Below are positions 5,492 through 13,529 of a DNA stretch of 24,535 nucleotides, one piece after another (positions within the stretch are counted from its first letter, which is position 1; every line of letters starts with the position of its first letter). Position numbers and translations under genes: made by a program. The notes beneath the pieces are model-generated. The model searched no databases. It worked only from the letters and a program-made list of their open reading frames with translations, and was not told the DNA's origin. The DNA is from SW-4-43-9 sp047617985 (lineage in GTDB: Archaea; Nanohalarchaeota; Nanosalinia; Nanosalinales; Nanosalinaceae). The stretch covers positions 1 through 24,535 of the forward strand of contig JBLGBS010000013.1 in assembly GCA_047617985.1 (NCBI GenBank), in the 5' to 3' direction.

Positions 5492-5518
5492 TTAGCCACA
5501 TTTAATGTAGGTCAGGCA

Positions 5519-5533
5519 GTTTTAATAAAAATC
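5519..5533. promoter_or_regulatory. Overlapping divergent TATA elements
   Basis: TTTAATAAAA on the plus strand lies 27 bases before the ThiF-like ATG. The same bases read on the minus strand as TTTTTATTAAAAC, about 31-34 bases before the MscS start. Confidence 0.5.
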
Positions 5534-5551
5534 CGATTTCGAGAAAGATGC

Positions 5552-6487
5552 ATGTACAGCCGATTCAAAGCACTTCAAAACTACAAAGAGGAAGATCTTG
5601 AGAAACTGCAGGACTCGACCACAGCAGTGGTAGGACTAGGAGCAGTAGGCTCAGTTATCGCGGACAATCTTGCCCGGCACGGAGTAAATCTTGTCGTGAT
5701 CGACAGAGACTACCTGGAACCGAACGACTGCTACTCCTCCAGTATCTACACCCCGGAGCAGTGCAGGAATGCAGCTCCCAAGGCAAAGGCTGTGGAGGAG
5801 AACCTCTCCCAGCACACCTCGGTAAAGGCACTTGTTGAAAGCCTTAACCCGCAGAACATTGATCTTCTTGACGAAGCCGATCTCATTATGGACGGCACCG
5901 ATAACCTTGAGACCCGATTCCTCATCAGCGAGTACTGTCGGCGGGAAGGGAAACCCTGGATCTACACCTCAGCCATCGGGGAGAAAGGTTACTCTATGTT
6001 TTTCCAGGACAAATGCTTCAACTGCGTCTTCAAAGATATACAGACCTGGAGCCTGGAAACATGTGAAACCGCTGGTATAATGCGGGAGGTATCAGCTATT
6101 TCGGCATCCCGATCGTCGATGAAAGCAGTCAAGTTCCTGACAGGGAAAGAAATGGAGGAAGAGCTTGAAACCGTGGAAGGAGAAAGCTTCAGCATTGAGG
6201 ACAGCGACTGCCCGGTCTGCAGGAAAGAGGAATATCCGCACCTCAGTTCGGAGAGAACCACGACCTCTGTCTGCGGGGAAAACAAGTATCAGGTAGAGAA
6301 AGAGATAGCGGAACCTGCATTCGAAAAAATCAAAGAGCAGGCGGACAGCTTCACGGAAAACGAATATTTGATAAGAGCAGAGCTGAACGGAAGAAACGCC
6401 GTGTTTTTCAGGGACGGCCGAGCGATCATCGAGGCGAAAGACCGCGGTCACGCCGAGGCAATATACTCGGAGACTGTCGGAGTTTAA
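5552..6487 (+). CDS. ThiF/MoeB/UbaA-family E1-like adenylyltransferase
   Basis: This family adenylates the C-terminal glycine of ubiquitin-like or sulfur-carrier proteins; in archaea it activates SAMP proteins for conjugation and tRNA thiolation or molybdopterin synthesis. The Rossmann motif is VVGLGAVGS (26-34), followed by VVIDRDYLEPND (48-59). LIMDGTDNLETR (111-122) is the conserved nucleotide/Mg region. Zinc-type pairs are C155/C158 (CFNC) and C220/C223 (CPVC). The likely catalytic cysteine is C171 (ETCETAGIM). Where the family normally has a conserved Asn-Leu-x-Arg-Gln segment, this protein has DCYSSS, so the usual Arg is missing. About 85 residues beyond the second CxxC form an acidic C-terminal extension that I do not recognise. 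No ubiquitin-like partner is in the window. Confidence 0.85.
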   Translation: MYSRFKALQNYKEEDLEKLQDSTTAVVGLGAVGSVIADNLARHGVNLVVIDRDYLEPNDCYSSSIYTPEQCRNAAPKAKAVEENLSQHTSVKALVESLNPQNIDLLDEADLIMDGTDNLETRFLISEYCRREGKPWIYTSAIGEKGYSMFFQDKCFNCVFKDIQTWSLETCETAGIMREVSAISASRSSMKAVKFLTGKEMEEELETVEGESFSIEDSDCPVCRKEEYPHLSSERTTTSVCGENKYQVEKEIAEPAFEKIKEQADSFTENEYLIRAELNGRNAVFFRDGRAIIEAKDRGHAEAIYSETVGV

Positions 6488-6490
6488 AAA
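6483..6490 (+). promoter_or_regulatory. TATA box for the membrane protein at 6514
   Basis: TTTAAAAA overlaps the stop codon of the upstream gene and is centred 27 bases before the ATG at 6514. Confidence 0.55.
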
Positions 6491-6513
6491 TATGGAAAAA
6501 GAACTGATCTACA

Positions 6514-7347
6514 ATGGACCTTGACGAAGACTACATCGAATATGTCGGCCAGTCGTCTCTGGCACTGCTGGCGATCTCAGCAGCCTACTTCGTCAGTCTG
6601 GACAATCTTGTAACGCTTCTCGCACTTTTACCAGTAACCGTTCTCTACGGCTACACCACCTACATCTCAAGAGACGGCTTCAACACCGCTTCAATGCTGA
6701 GCTCGGTAACGATAATTTTCATACCTGTAAGCACATTTATGGGCTTCATAGCAGTCTTCATACCTGTAAGCAACACTTTAATCTCGCTTTTTGCCAGCGG
6801 AACCGGCTTCAAGAACTACAGCAACGCCACGCTGATGCCTATGGTTTTCACAGGTCTTATACTTGGAAGTGTAGCGTTTGGCGCAGCACAGACACAGCCG
6901 GATATCCGGCAGAATATCGTCAACAGCATGGCTGATGTATCCGAGAAGCAGACATCAGTTATAATGGAGCAGACAGACCTTGCCAACGTACAGGAAGAAG
7001 CCGGGACAGAAATTGTAACCCAGACGAGCGAAAACACTGTTCTCCTTACACGATCCTATGTTCTCAACGAGACCGATTTCAGCGAACAGCAGAACTCGGA
7101 ACTTGACCAGGCCTTTACCGGAGCCAGAAACAAGATACCAGAAAGACTGGCGAACAGGACAGCCGAAAACGCTGAATCAGTCGACATGGCGGAGCAGGCA
7201 GGGAACGCAACCCGGAATCTAATAGATGCAAACCTCGGCGTAATCATCCTGATAGCATCACTATTCTTCTACGCCGTCAATCCTCTAATAAGCATCTTAA
7301 CGGCAGTTTCAGCCCTTATCTTCGAGAAGATGGCAGACAATTTGTAG
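6514..7347 (+). CDS. Uncharacterised multi-pass membrane protein, 277 aa
   Basis: No family recognised. The N-terminal 125 residues contain about four hydrophobic helices (LALLAISAAYFVSL, VTLLALLPVTVLYGY, TIIFIPVSTFMGFIAVFIPV, LMPMVFTGLILGSVAFGAA). A hydrophilic domain of roughly 110 residues (about 128-240), Gln/Glu/Asn-rich and probably helical, follows. One or two closing helices (LGVIILIASLFFYAVNPLISILTAVSALIF) end the protein. With an even number of helices on each side the hydrophilic domain would lie on one face of the membrane; its side cannot be told from sequence. It has its own TATA box, so it need not be co-transcribed with the ThiF-like gene just upstream. Confidence 0.75.
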   Translation: MDLDEDYIEYVGQSSLALLAISAAYFVSLDNLVTLLALLPVTVLYGYTTYISRDGFNTASMLSSVTIIFIPVSTFMGFIAVFIPVSNTLISLFASGTGFKNYSNATLMPMVFTGLILGSVAFGAAQTQPDIRQNIVNSMADVSEKQTSVIMEQTDLANVQEEAGTEIVTQTSENTVLLTRSYVLNETDFSEQQNSELDQAFTGARNKIPERLANRTAENAESVDMAEQAGNATRNLIDANLGVIILIASLFFYAVNPLISILTAVSALIFEKMADNL

Positions 7348-7349
7348 CC

Positions 7350-7358
7350 ACTTAAAGA
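7350..7358 (+). promoter_or_regulatory. TATA box for the Lhr helicase gene
   Basis: ACTTAAAGA is centred 26 bases before the ATG at 7380 and starts three bases after the preceding stop codon. Confidence 0.5.
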
Positions 7359-7379
7359 TTGTATCCGCTCCTTCAATGT

Positions 7380-10300
7380 ATGAGCGAAATAAAATTTGTA
7401 GACGAAAAAGACGCATCCGAAACACTGCCGGAAGACTTCGAACCCTACGTCAAGGAATGGTTCAACGACCAGTTCCCAGGCCTTAGCCAGCCACAGAAAT
7501 ACTCCTTCGATCTCATTCATAACAACGAGAACTCACTAATCTGTGCGCCAACCGGATCGGGAAAATGTGTGAAGCCAGAAACTACTTTACTTCTAAAGAA
7601 AGATGGCGAAGCTACACTTAGAAACGCAGAGGATGTCTGGAATGAGCGAAAGGAAAAAATAGCAGACATAGACCAAGATGGAGAACTCCACCAGACAGAA
7701 TACTCATCCTTTTCTCTAAATGAAGACAGGAAGATAGAGAACAAGGAATCAAAAATCTTCAGAGAAAACTACGAGGGAAAAATGTACAGCTTCAAGACCT
7801 TGTATGGTCATGAAGTTGAAGTAACTCCAGAACATCCGCTTCTAGTAGAAACAAAGAATGGCATAGAATGGAGAAAAGCTAAAGAAATCCAAACAGGAGA
7901 CAAAATAGGGTCGCCTAAGACTATTGATCTGCCAGAGAAAGAAGTAAGTTTAGAAGTTGAATCGGCTCTCGACAGCCTCGCCGAGGAGTTTGAAACCGTA
8001 TTGACACACTCAGACTTTGAAGCCATCAAAGCTACGTTTGCGCAGGCAGAAAGCCTAGATGATCTCAACAAAGAGCAAATTGAGCGAGGCTTAACCGCTT
8101 CAGGGCTCTCCTACAGCGATGTAGGAAGACTTGCCAAGATAGGTACCACCACAGTCCACAATCTTCTTAATAAAAAAACCGGATACCGATCAAATCATTT
8201 TCTACAGGCAATAAAATTGCGTCTCAGAGAGATTAAAATGCCTGAAAACGGGGTAATTGTGAGATCAGGAAACAACGAAATAACTAGGTTCAAGTATCCT
8301 GAAAAGATTGATGAGGAAATTGCAAAGATAACTGCTTTTGTGACCGCAGAAGGACTGATAGGCGATTATGAAAAGAACTATAACCTAATGATTTCTCAGG
8401 AAAACAGAGACCAGCTCTTGAAGGACACGCTTGAAATTTTCCAGAGAAAATTTTCAGTCGAGTTCAAGAAGAAAAACCACAAGGACTATACCTTGGACAA
8501 TTCAGCATTCTGTCTTTTCTTCTCAGAGCTTCTCGGAATAAAGCGGGGAAGAGGTCGTGGAGTTGATTTCCCTAACTGGATACTGAATACACGGAAGGAA
8601 GTTAAAGAAGAGTTCATCTCAACATTTCTCTCGTTGGAGGCCGAGGTAAGAAAAAACGAAATCAAATTACATCAAGCCAATGAAAGAAAAATAGAACAGT
8701 TAAACTATATCCTGCTTTCACTTGGTATCTACCCTGCGCTCTCAGAGACAGAAAAATCTGCAACAAACACCAAAAAACAGAAGAGGCGAACATACTATGG
8801 TCTGACTATCTCAGGAATACCAAATCTTCTTAGATGTCTAGAGAAGCTAGACATAACGCATCCTAACCTGGAAAAAATTCGTGAACATGTCAAAGGGGAT
8901 AGATCAGGAAACCATCTAGGTAAATACAGATTCGACTACAGTGAGATACGGAAACTTTCTAGATACTTCGAAAACGATACCGGGTTCGATAAAGAACTTG
9001 GAAATATCTACGAGGTAGTGCGGAGAACTGGCTACATAACAGAACAATCTCTATCAAAGCTCGAACAGAAGCTCGAAAAACTGCCAGACAATGACCATAC
9101 GAAAAATCTGAAAGAAAGAATAGAGTCTTTACAGGAACAGAATATTGTCTGGCTTGAGGTAAAAGAGAAAGAAGCTAGAGACTACAAGGGCGACATTATA
9201 GATCTCTCTGTTCCAGAATTCAGGAACTACATAGGAGGCAAGGGAGGTCTGTACCTCCATAACACCCTGTCCGCATTTATGTCAACCCTCAATGAGCTTT
9301 TCATGATGGGGGACAAAGGAGAACTGGAAGACGAGGTCTACGTTCTGTACGTTTCACCTCTGAGAGCGCTGGGAAACGACATCGAGAGAAACCTTGAAGA
9401 ACCACTAAACGGTATCAAAGAGAAAGCGGAAGAAATGGGTTATGAGGTTCCGGAGGTCAGGAGCGCGGTGAGATCCGGGGATACAACTGACGCGGAGAAA
9501 GCCAAGATGAGGGATAAACCACCTCATATCATGATAACCACTCCTGAATCGCTGGGAATCCTTCTCTCCTCCCCAAAATTCCGGGAGAAAATGAGAAACA
9601 TCAAATACACGATTGTGGACGAAATACACAGCCTTTCGGAGAACAAGAGAGGAGTACATCTTTCTATGTCGATGGAGAGACTGGAAGATCTGACGCACGA
9701 ATCCCCCACAAGAATCGGTCTTTCCGCCACACAGGCTCCTATTGATGAGATCGCCAAGTATCTGGTAGGCTACAATGTGGAAGAGGAGACCTGGAATGAT
9801 GAAACAGAGTACGAGGAGAAGATAACAGCTGCAGAAGAAGCAGATGAAGAAGACTACGAGACAAGAGGCTGTACAATTGTAGACGTCGCAGCATCAAAGG
9901 AAATCGATCTTGAAACAGTCTCTCCTGTAAGAGATCTGATTCATACACCTCCAGGCGAGATCAATGAAGCGATGTACGACCAGATGCACAACATGATCCA
10001 GGATCACGAATCGACAATCATATTCACCAATACTAGAAGTGCGACCGAGAGGGTTGTCAACAATCTGAAGGACAGGTTTCCGGATTTCTACGACGAGAAT
10101 ATCGGTGCGCACCACTCCTCTATGAGCCGAGAAAAAAGGCTGGAGGTAGAGGAGAACTTGAAGAAAGGAAATCTGAGAGTCGGGGTAACTTCTACATCGC
10201 TGGAGCTCGGGGTTGATATCGGTTCAGTTGATCTAGTTCTTCAGCTGGGATCGCCGAAAGGAGTTGCCAGGGGAATCCAGCGAATCGGAAGATCAGGACA

Positions 10301-11771
10301 CCAGATCGGTGAGAAAGCCAAAGGAAAGATGATAGTTGTCGACAGGGACGATGCGATGGAGTGCTCTGTACTGACAAAGTGTGCCAAGGAAGACGACCTT
10401 GATAAGATACAGATACCAACAGAATGTCTCGACGTTCTCGCCCAGCACATGGTGGGGATGGCATGCGACCACAGATGGAATATTGAGCACGCATTCAACG
10501 TGATAAGGAGAAGCTACTGCTACAAGGATCTAAGCCGGGAGGACTTTGATCAGGTGATGAAATACCTCGGCGGAGAGTACGAACTGGAGGACCAGAACGT
10601 TTACCGGAAGATCTGGATAGACCGGGACGAGAGAAGATTCGGCAGAAGCGGGAAGATGACCCGCGTAATCTACATGACCAACATCGGAACCATTCCGGAT
10701 GAAACCGGGTACGATGTGAAGACCCGGGGAGACGGGAGCTATGTTGGATCGCTTGACGAAGAGTTTCTGGATCGTCTGACGAAAGGGGATATCTTCACAC
10801 TGGGTGGGTCAACCTATAAGTTCAGCTACGCCAAGGGAATGAAAGTGTTCGTTGATCCGAAGCCGAACGCTTCCCCAACTGTCCCCTCCTGGTACTCTGA
10901 GCGCCTTCCTCTCTCCTACGATCTCGGGGTGAAGATCGGCAGGTTCAGGGAGCAGGTCGCGAAACAGCTGGAAATGGGTGCCGGCGATGACGATATCATC
11001 CAGTGGATAATGCACAACTACTACCTCGATGAGAACACTGCTGAAGCTATCTACAGTTACATAAAGGAACAGAAAGAGTTTCTGGGAACAGTCTCAAACC
11101 ACGAGAAAATCACAGTTGAGAAGTACATTGATGATGAAAACAGGCAGAACTTTATCTTCCATACAATCTACGGAAGAAGAACTCATGACGCAATGGCAAG
11201 AATTCTTGCCCATCTACTCCAGAAGAGAATAGGATCCAACATCGGAATGGTGATCGACGACAACGGTTTTATTCTGATCACACCGAGAAGACCGATCGAT
11301 ATCGACAGACTGGTTGAACAGATGACTGAATGCGATCTTGAGGAAGAGCTGAAAAACGCGGTCGCGAAGACCGAGCTGATGAAGAGAAGGTTTAGACATG
11401 TCGCAGGTCGGTCATTGATGATTTTGAGAAACTACGGGGGGAACTCGAAGACGGTTGGACAGCAACAGATGAAAGGTCACTTCCTGATCTCCATGCTGAG
11501 AAACGAGCACGGCGAGGACTTTCCGATGATCCGAGAGACTTACAGAGAGATCATGGAGGATGCCATGGATATAAAGCACACAAAGGAAGTGGTCGAAAAG
11601 ATCGGAGAAAACGAGATAGAACTGGAGAAGACAGAATCAAACATACCTTCGCCTTTCAGCCACAACTTACTGCTTCAGGGTTCAACTGATGTTGTGAAGA
11701 TGGAAGATAAAAAGGAGCGTCTTCAAAAATTACACAGTCAGGTTATGGAGCGGATTGAAAAGAAGCAGTAA
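7380..11771 (+). CDS. lhr: Lhr-type superfamily 2 helicase containing an intein
   Basis: Lhr proteins are ATP-dependent 3'-5' helicases of DNA repair and RNA:DNA hybrid unwinding. The precursor is 1463 residues; removing the intein (63-628) leaves 897, the usual size of archaeal Lhr. Motif I is APTGSGK (56-62), rejoined to Thr629 after splicing. Downstream are YVSPLRALGNDIE (Ia), ITTPESLGILL, the DEAD-box variant DEIH (747-750), SAT (782-784), a IIFTNTRSATERV strand, TSLELGVDIGSVDLV (V) and QRIGRSGHQ (VI, Arg968). A long C-terminal part with the winged-helix/Lhr-core pattern follows. The ATG at 7380 was chosen over an upstream TTG because of TATA spacing. In bacteria and some archaea, Lhr genes sit near a calcineurin-like phosphoesterase; one occurs here at 18882. 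Confidence 0.93.
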   Translation: MSEIKFVDEKDASETLPEDFEPYVKEWFNDQFPGLSQPQKYSFDLIHNNENSLICAPTGSGKCVKPETTLLLKKDGEATLRNAEDVWNERKEKIADIDQDGELHQTEYSSFSLNEDRKIENKESKIFRENYEGKMYSFKTLYGHEVEVTPEHPLLVETKNGIEWRKAKEIQTGDKIGSPKTIDLPEKEVSLEVESALDSLAEEFETVLTHSDFEAIKATFAQAESLDDLNKEQIERGLTASGLSYSDVGRLAKIGTTTVHNLLNKKTGYRSNHFLQAIKLRLREIKMPENGVIVRSGNNEITRFKYPEKIDEEIAKITAFVTAEGLIGDYEKNYNLMISQENRDQLLKDTLEIFQRKFSVEFKKKNHKDYTLDNSAFCLFFSELLGIKRGRGRGVDFPNWILNTRKEVKEEFISTFLSLEAEVRKNEIKLHQANERKIEQLNYILLSLGIYPALSETEKSATNTKKQKRRTYYGLTISGIPNLLRCLEKLDITHPNLEKIREHVKGDRSGNHLGKYRFDYSEIRKLSRYFENDTGFDKELGNIYEVVRRTGYITEQSLSKLEQKLEKLPDNDHTKNLKERIESLQEQNIVWLEVKEKEARDYKGDIIDLSVPEFRNYIGGKGGLYLHNTLSAFMSTLNELFMMGDKGELEDEVYVLYVSPLRALGNDIERNLEEPLNGIKEKAEEMGYEVPEVRSAVRSGDTTDAEKAKMRDKPPHIMITTPESLGILLSSPKFREKMRNIKYTIVDEIHSLSENKRGVHLSMSMERLEDLTHESPTRIGLSATQAPIDEIAKYLVGYNVEEETWNDETEYEEKITAAEEADEEDYETRGCTIVDVAASKEIDLETVSPVRDLIHTPPGEINEAMYDQMHNMIQDHESTIIFTNTRSATERVVNNLKDRFPDFYDENIGAHHSSMSREKRLEVEENLKKGNLRVGVTSTSLELGVDIGSVDLVLQLGSPKGVARGIQRIGRSGHQIGEKAKGKMIVVDRDDAMECSVLTKCAKEDDLDKIQIPTECLDVLAQHMVGMACDHRWNIEHAFNVIRRSYCYKDLSREDFDQVMKYLGGEYELEDQNVYRKIWIDRDERRFGRSGKMTRVIYMTNIGTIPDETGYDVKTRGDGSYVGSLDEEFLDRLTKGDIFTLGGSTYKFSYAKGMKVFVDPKPNASPTVPSWYSERLPLSYDLGVKIGRFREQVAKQLEMGAGDDDIIQWIMHNYYLDENTAEAIYSYIKEQKEFLGTVSNHEKITVEKYIDDENRQNFIFHTIYGRRTHDAMARILAHLLQKRIGSNIGMVIDDNGFILITPRRPIDIDRLVEQMTECDLEEELKNAVAKTELMKRRFRHVAGRSLMILRNYGGNSKTVGQQQMKGHFLISMLRNEHGEDFPMIRETYREIMEDAMDIKHTKEVVEKIGENEIELEKTESNIPSPFSHNLLLQGSTDVVKMEDKKERLQKLHSQVMERIEKKQ
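7566..9263 (+). mobile_element. Intein with degenerate LAGLIDADG domain, inserted in Walker A
   Basis: The 566-residue insertion splits the P-loop between Lys62 and Thr629. It starts with Cys (CVKPETTLLLKKDG, block A) and has block B at GHEVEVTPEHPLLV (81-94, Thr87 and His90). It ends with block F/G DIIDLSVPEFRNYI...GLYLHN, with His565-Asn566 and Thr as the +1 residue, so all splicing residues are present. The endonuclease part has block C AKITAFVTAEGLIGD (253-267) and block E FISTFLSLEAEV (350-361). These are weak LAGLIDADG motifs that keep a Glu in each. A helix-turn-helix-like segment (about 176-202) lies between block B and block C. The DNA reads visibly more AT-rich than the flanking helicase. 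Until spliced, the host helicase cannot bind ATP. Confidence 0.92.
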
Positions 11772-11810
11772 AACAAAAATTGAGGCAAGGATACACTAAA
11801 GACATAGATA

Positions 11811-13529
11811 ATGGTACTTGAAACACTTCACCCGGTTCTCAGCAGTTACTTCCTGAATCCAGCAGGGCTGATGGCGCTTTCAGCACTTATACCTCTCATA
11901 ATTTTCTACTTAATCAAGAAAGATCCTGAAAGAGAGATCATGCCCTCATTCATGTTCTTCCAGGATGAGGGAGACTCAGAGTCAACCAGCCAGGCACTGA
12001 AGATAATAAGCCGGAACCTGATGCTGATATTCCATATTCTGGCGATAACAGCGTTCGCATTAGCCTTCGCAGATCCATTTATTGAAGGAGCAGGAAGCCC
12101 CGATCATTCGATCCTCGTAATTGACCGGTCTGGAAGCATGGGGGATCTTGAAGAAGCGAAGAACTTTCTTGGGGAAAACATGGGTGAACAGAACTCGGTT
12201 ATCCTGGTAGATGAGACCTCAAGGGTAGTCGCTGAAGATGTTCCGGAGTCAAGAGCGAGAAATATTATTGAACAGGTTCAGCCAGTCCAGACGGAAACCG
12301 ATATAACTTCCGGCCTGGAAGAGGCGAGGAGGTTAGAAGGATCTGTAGCTGTCGCCAGCGATCTCGATCAGACAGTCGACGACAGCAGTCCCGAAGATCT
12401 TATACAGAGCTTCCGGACATCAGATAGATCTCTCAAGCTGATGGAGACAAACCGCAGAAACCGTCATGGAATAGTAGGGCTCGAAACCGGAGAAACAGAA
12501 ACCTCCATCGATATCAAAAACTTCGAGAACGAGGAGACAAACATCGAAGTTGAATCAGGAAATCAGTCCAGAGAATTAACGATTGAGGGAAGAACTGTTG
12601 AAACTGTCAGCTTCGAAAGCATGGAGGGAAGAAACACTGTAAAACTTCCTCAGGACGACTTCCAGACGGACAACACAGCTTACTACTACATTCCAGAGGA
12701 GCAAAACGCGGAGATAGCTTTCATAGCTGATGAGGAAAACCAGTACCTTGGGAAAACGTTCGAACTGATAAACTTCACCTCTTTCAGCCATCATTCACCA
12801 CCTCTAGACCAGGAGGTCACAGCAGATGTATACATTATAGGAGAAACAGAAGAACTAAATTCTGAAACCGTCACCGGTATAGAAGACGAAGTTAAATCCG
12901 GTTCAAACCTTGTCCTGTTTGGAGAAGGCGGTTTCAGCCATTTAGGATTTCAGGATCTCCCGATAGAAGATCTTGGAACAGATGTTAATCAGACAGTGAG
13001 TATAAACAGACCTGTTGACACCAGTCTGGGAGAGATGGAGATCAGAGATGTCGAAAGAATCTCCGGCGAGAGCTACACACCGGGCTCCAACGCTGTGGTG
13101 AAATCGGATTACGGCGACGGAGACTTTCTGCTCTACAATGTTAAGGATGAGAGATTTAGAACTGATTTCCTCTACCCGGTTTTCTGGAAGGAAATAACAG
13201 CCGAGTTAACAGAAAAACCTTCGATAGAGGACTCAAACCGGAGAACAGGAGATGAAATTATCCGGGACTCGATAGAGACACCTGGAGGACAAGAACTGTC
13301 AGGAAGACATGAAGTTCTGAAAACCGGTTTTTACGAAACCTCAAACGGGCCTGTAGCAGTCAACATGTTGAGCGAGGATGAATCACTTCGAAATGCGGAC
13401 AGCTATGACAGTACTAGAGTCTCTGAAGGGTCATCTGAGCTTCCTCTGCAGAACCATGTAGCAGTTTTGATTCTGATCTTGGTGCTGTTTGAGCTTGGTT
13501 ATCTCTACAGGATAGGTGATCTGCGATGA
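11811..13529 (+). CDS. BatA-like membrane protein with VWA domain
   Basis: The N-terminus has the arrangement of BatA-type proteins: a membrane helix (LMALSALIPLIIFYLIKKDPE, about 20-40), the MPSFMFF segment, and a second helix (LMLIFHILAITAFALAFADPF, 70-90). A von Willebrand factor A domain follows with a complete MIDAS start, Asp105-Ser107-Ser109 (DRSGSMG), which binds a divalent metal and partner proteins. A long acidic, probably extracytoplasmic beta-rich region follows, closed by a C-terminal helix (HVAVLILILVLFELGYLYRIGDL). It opens the VWA cluster 40 bases after lhr, with no clear TATA at leaderless spacing, so it may be read through from lhr. Its stop overlaps the next start (ATGA). 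In related systems VWA proteins work with a MoxR ATPase, present at 17041. Confidence 0.82.
   Translation: MVLETLHPVLSSYFLNPAGLMALSALIPLIIFYLIKKDPEREIMPSFMFFQDEGDSESTSQALKIISRNLMLIFHILAITAFALAFADPFIEGAGSPDHSILVIDRSGSMGDLEEAKNFLGENMGEQNSVILVDETSRVVAEDVPESRARNIIEQVQPVQTETDITSGLEEARRLEGSVAVASDLDQTVDDSSPEDLIQSFRTSDRSLKLMETNRRNRHGIVGLETGETETSIDIKNFENEETNIEVESGNQSRELTIEGRTVETVSFESMEGRNTVKLPQDDFQTDNTAYYYIPEEQNAEIAFIADEENQYLGKTFELINFTSFSHHSPPLDQEVTADVYIIGETEELNSETVTGIEDEVKSGSNLVLFGEGGFSHLGFQDLPIEDLGTDVNQTVSINRPVDTSLGEMEIRDVERISGESYTPGSNAVVKSDYGDGDFLLYNVKDERFRTDFLYPVFWKEITAELTEKPSIEDSNRRTGDEIIRDSIETPGGQELSGRHEVLKTGFYETSNGPVAVNMLSEDESLRNADSYDSTRVSEGSSELPLQNHVAVLILILVLFELGYLYRIGDLR

Noticed and set aside
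7359..7379. TTG at 7359 as the start of the Lhr helicase
   Set aside because: It lies on the TATA box; the ATG at 7380 has the proper 26-base spacing.
9739..10498. Several long open frames on the minus strand within the helicase gene
   Set aside because: They are antisense shadows of a strongly conserved coding frame, with low-complexity Leu/Ser-rich translations and no promoters or ribosome sites.
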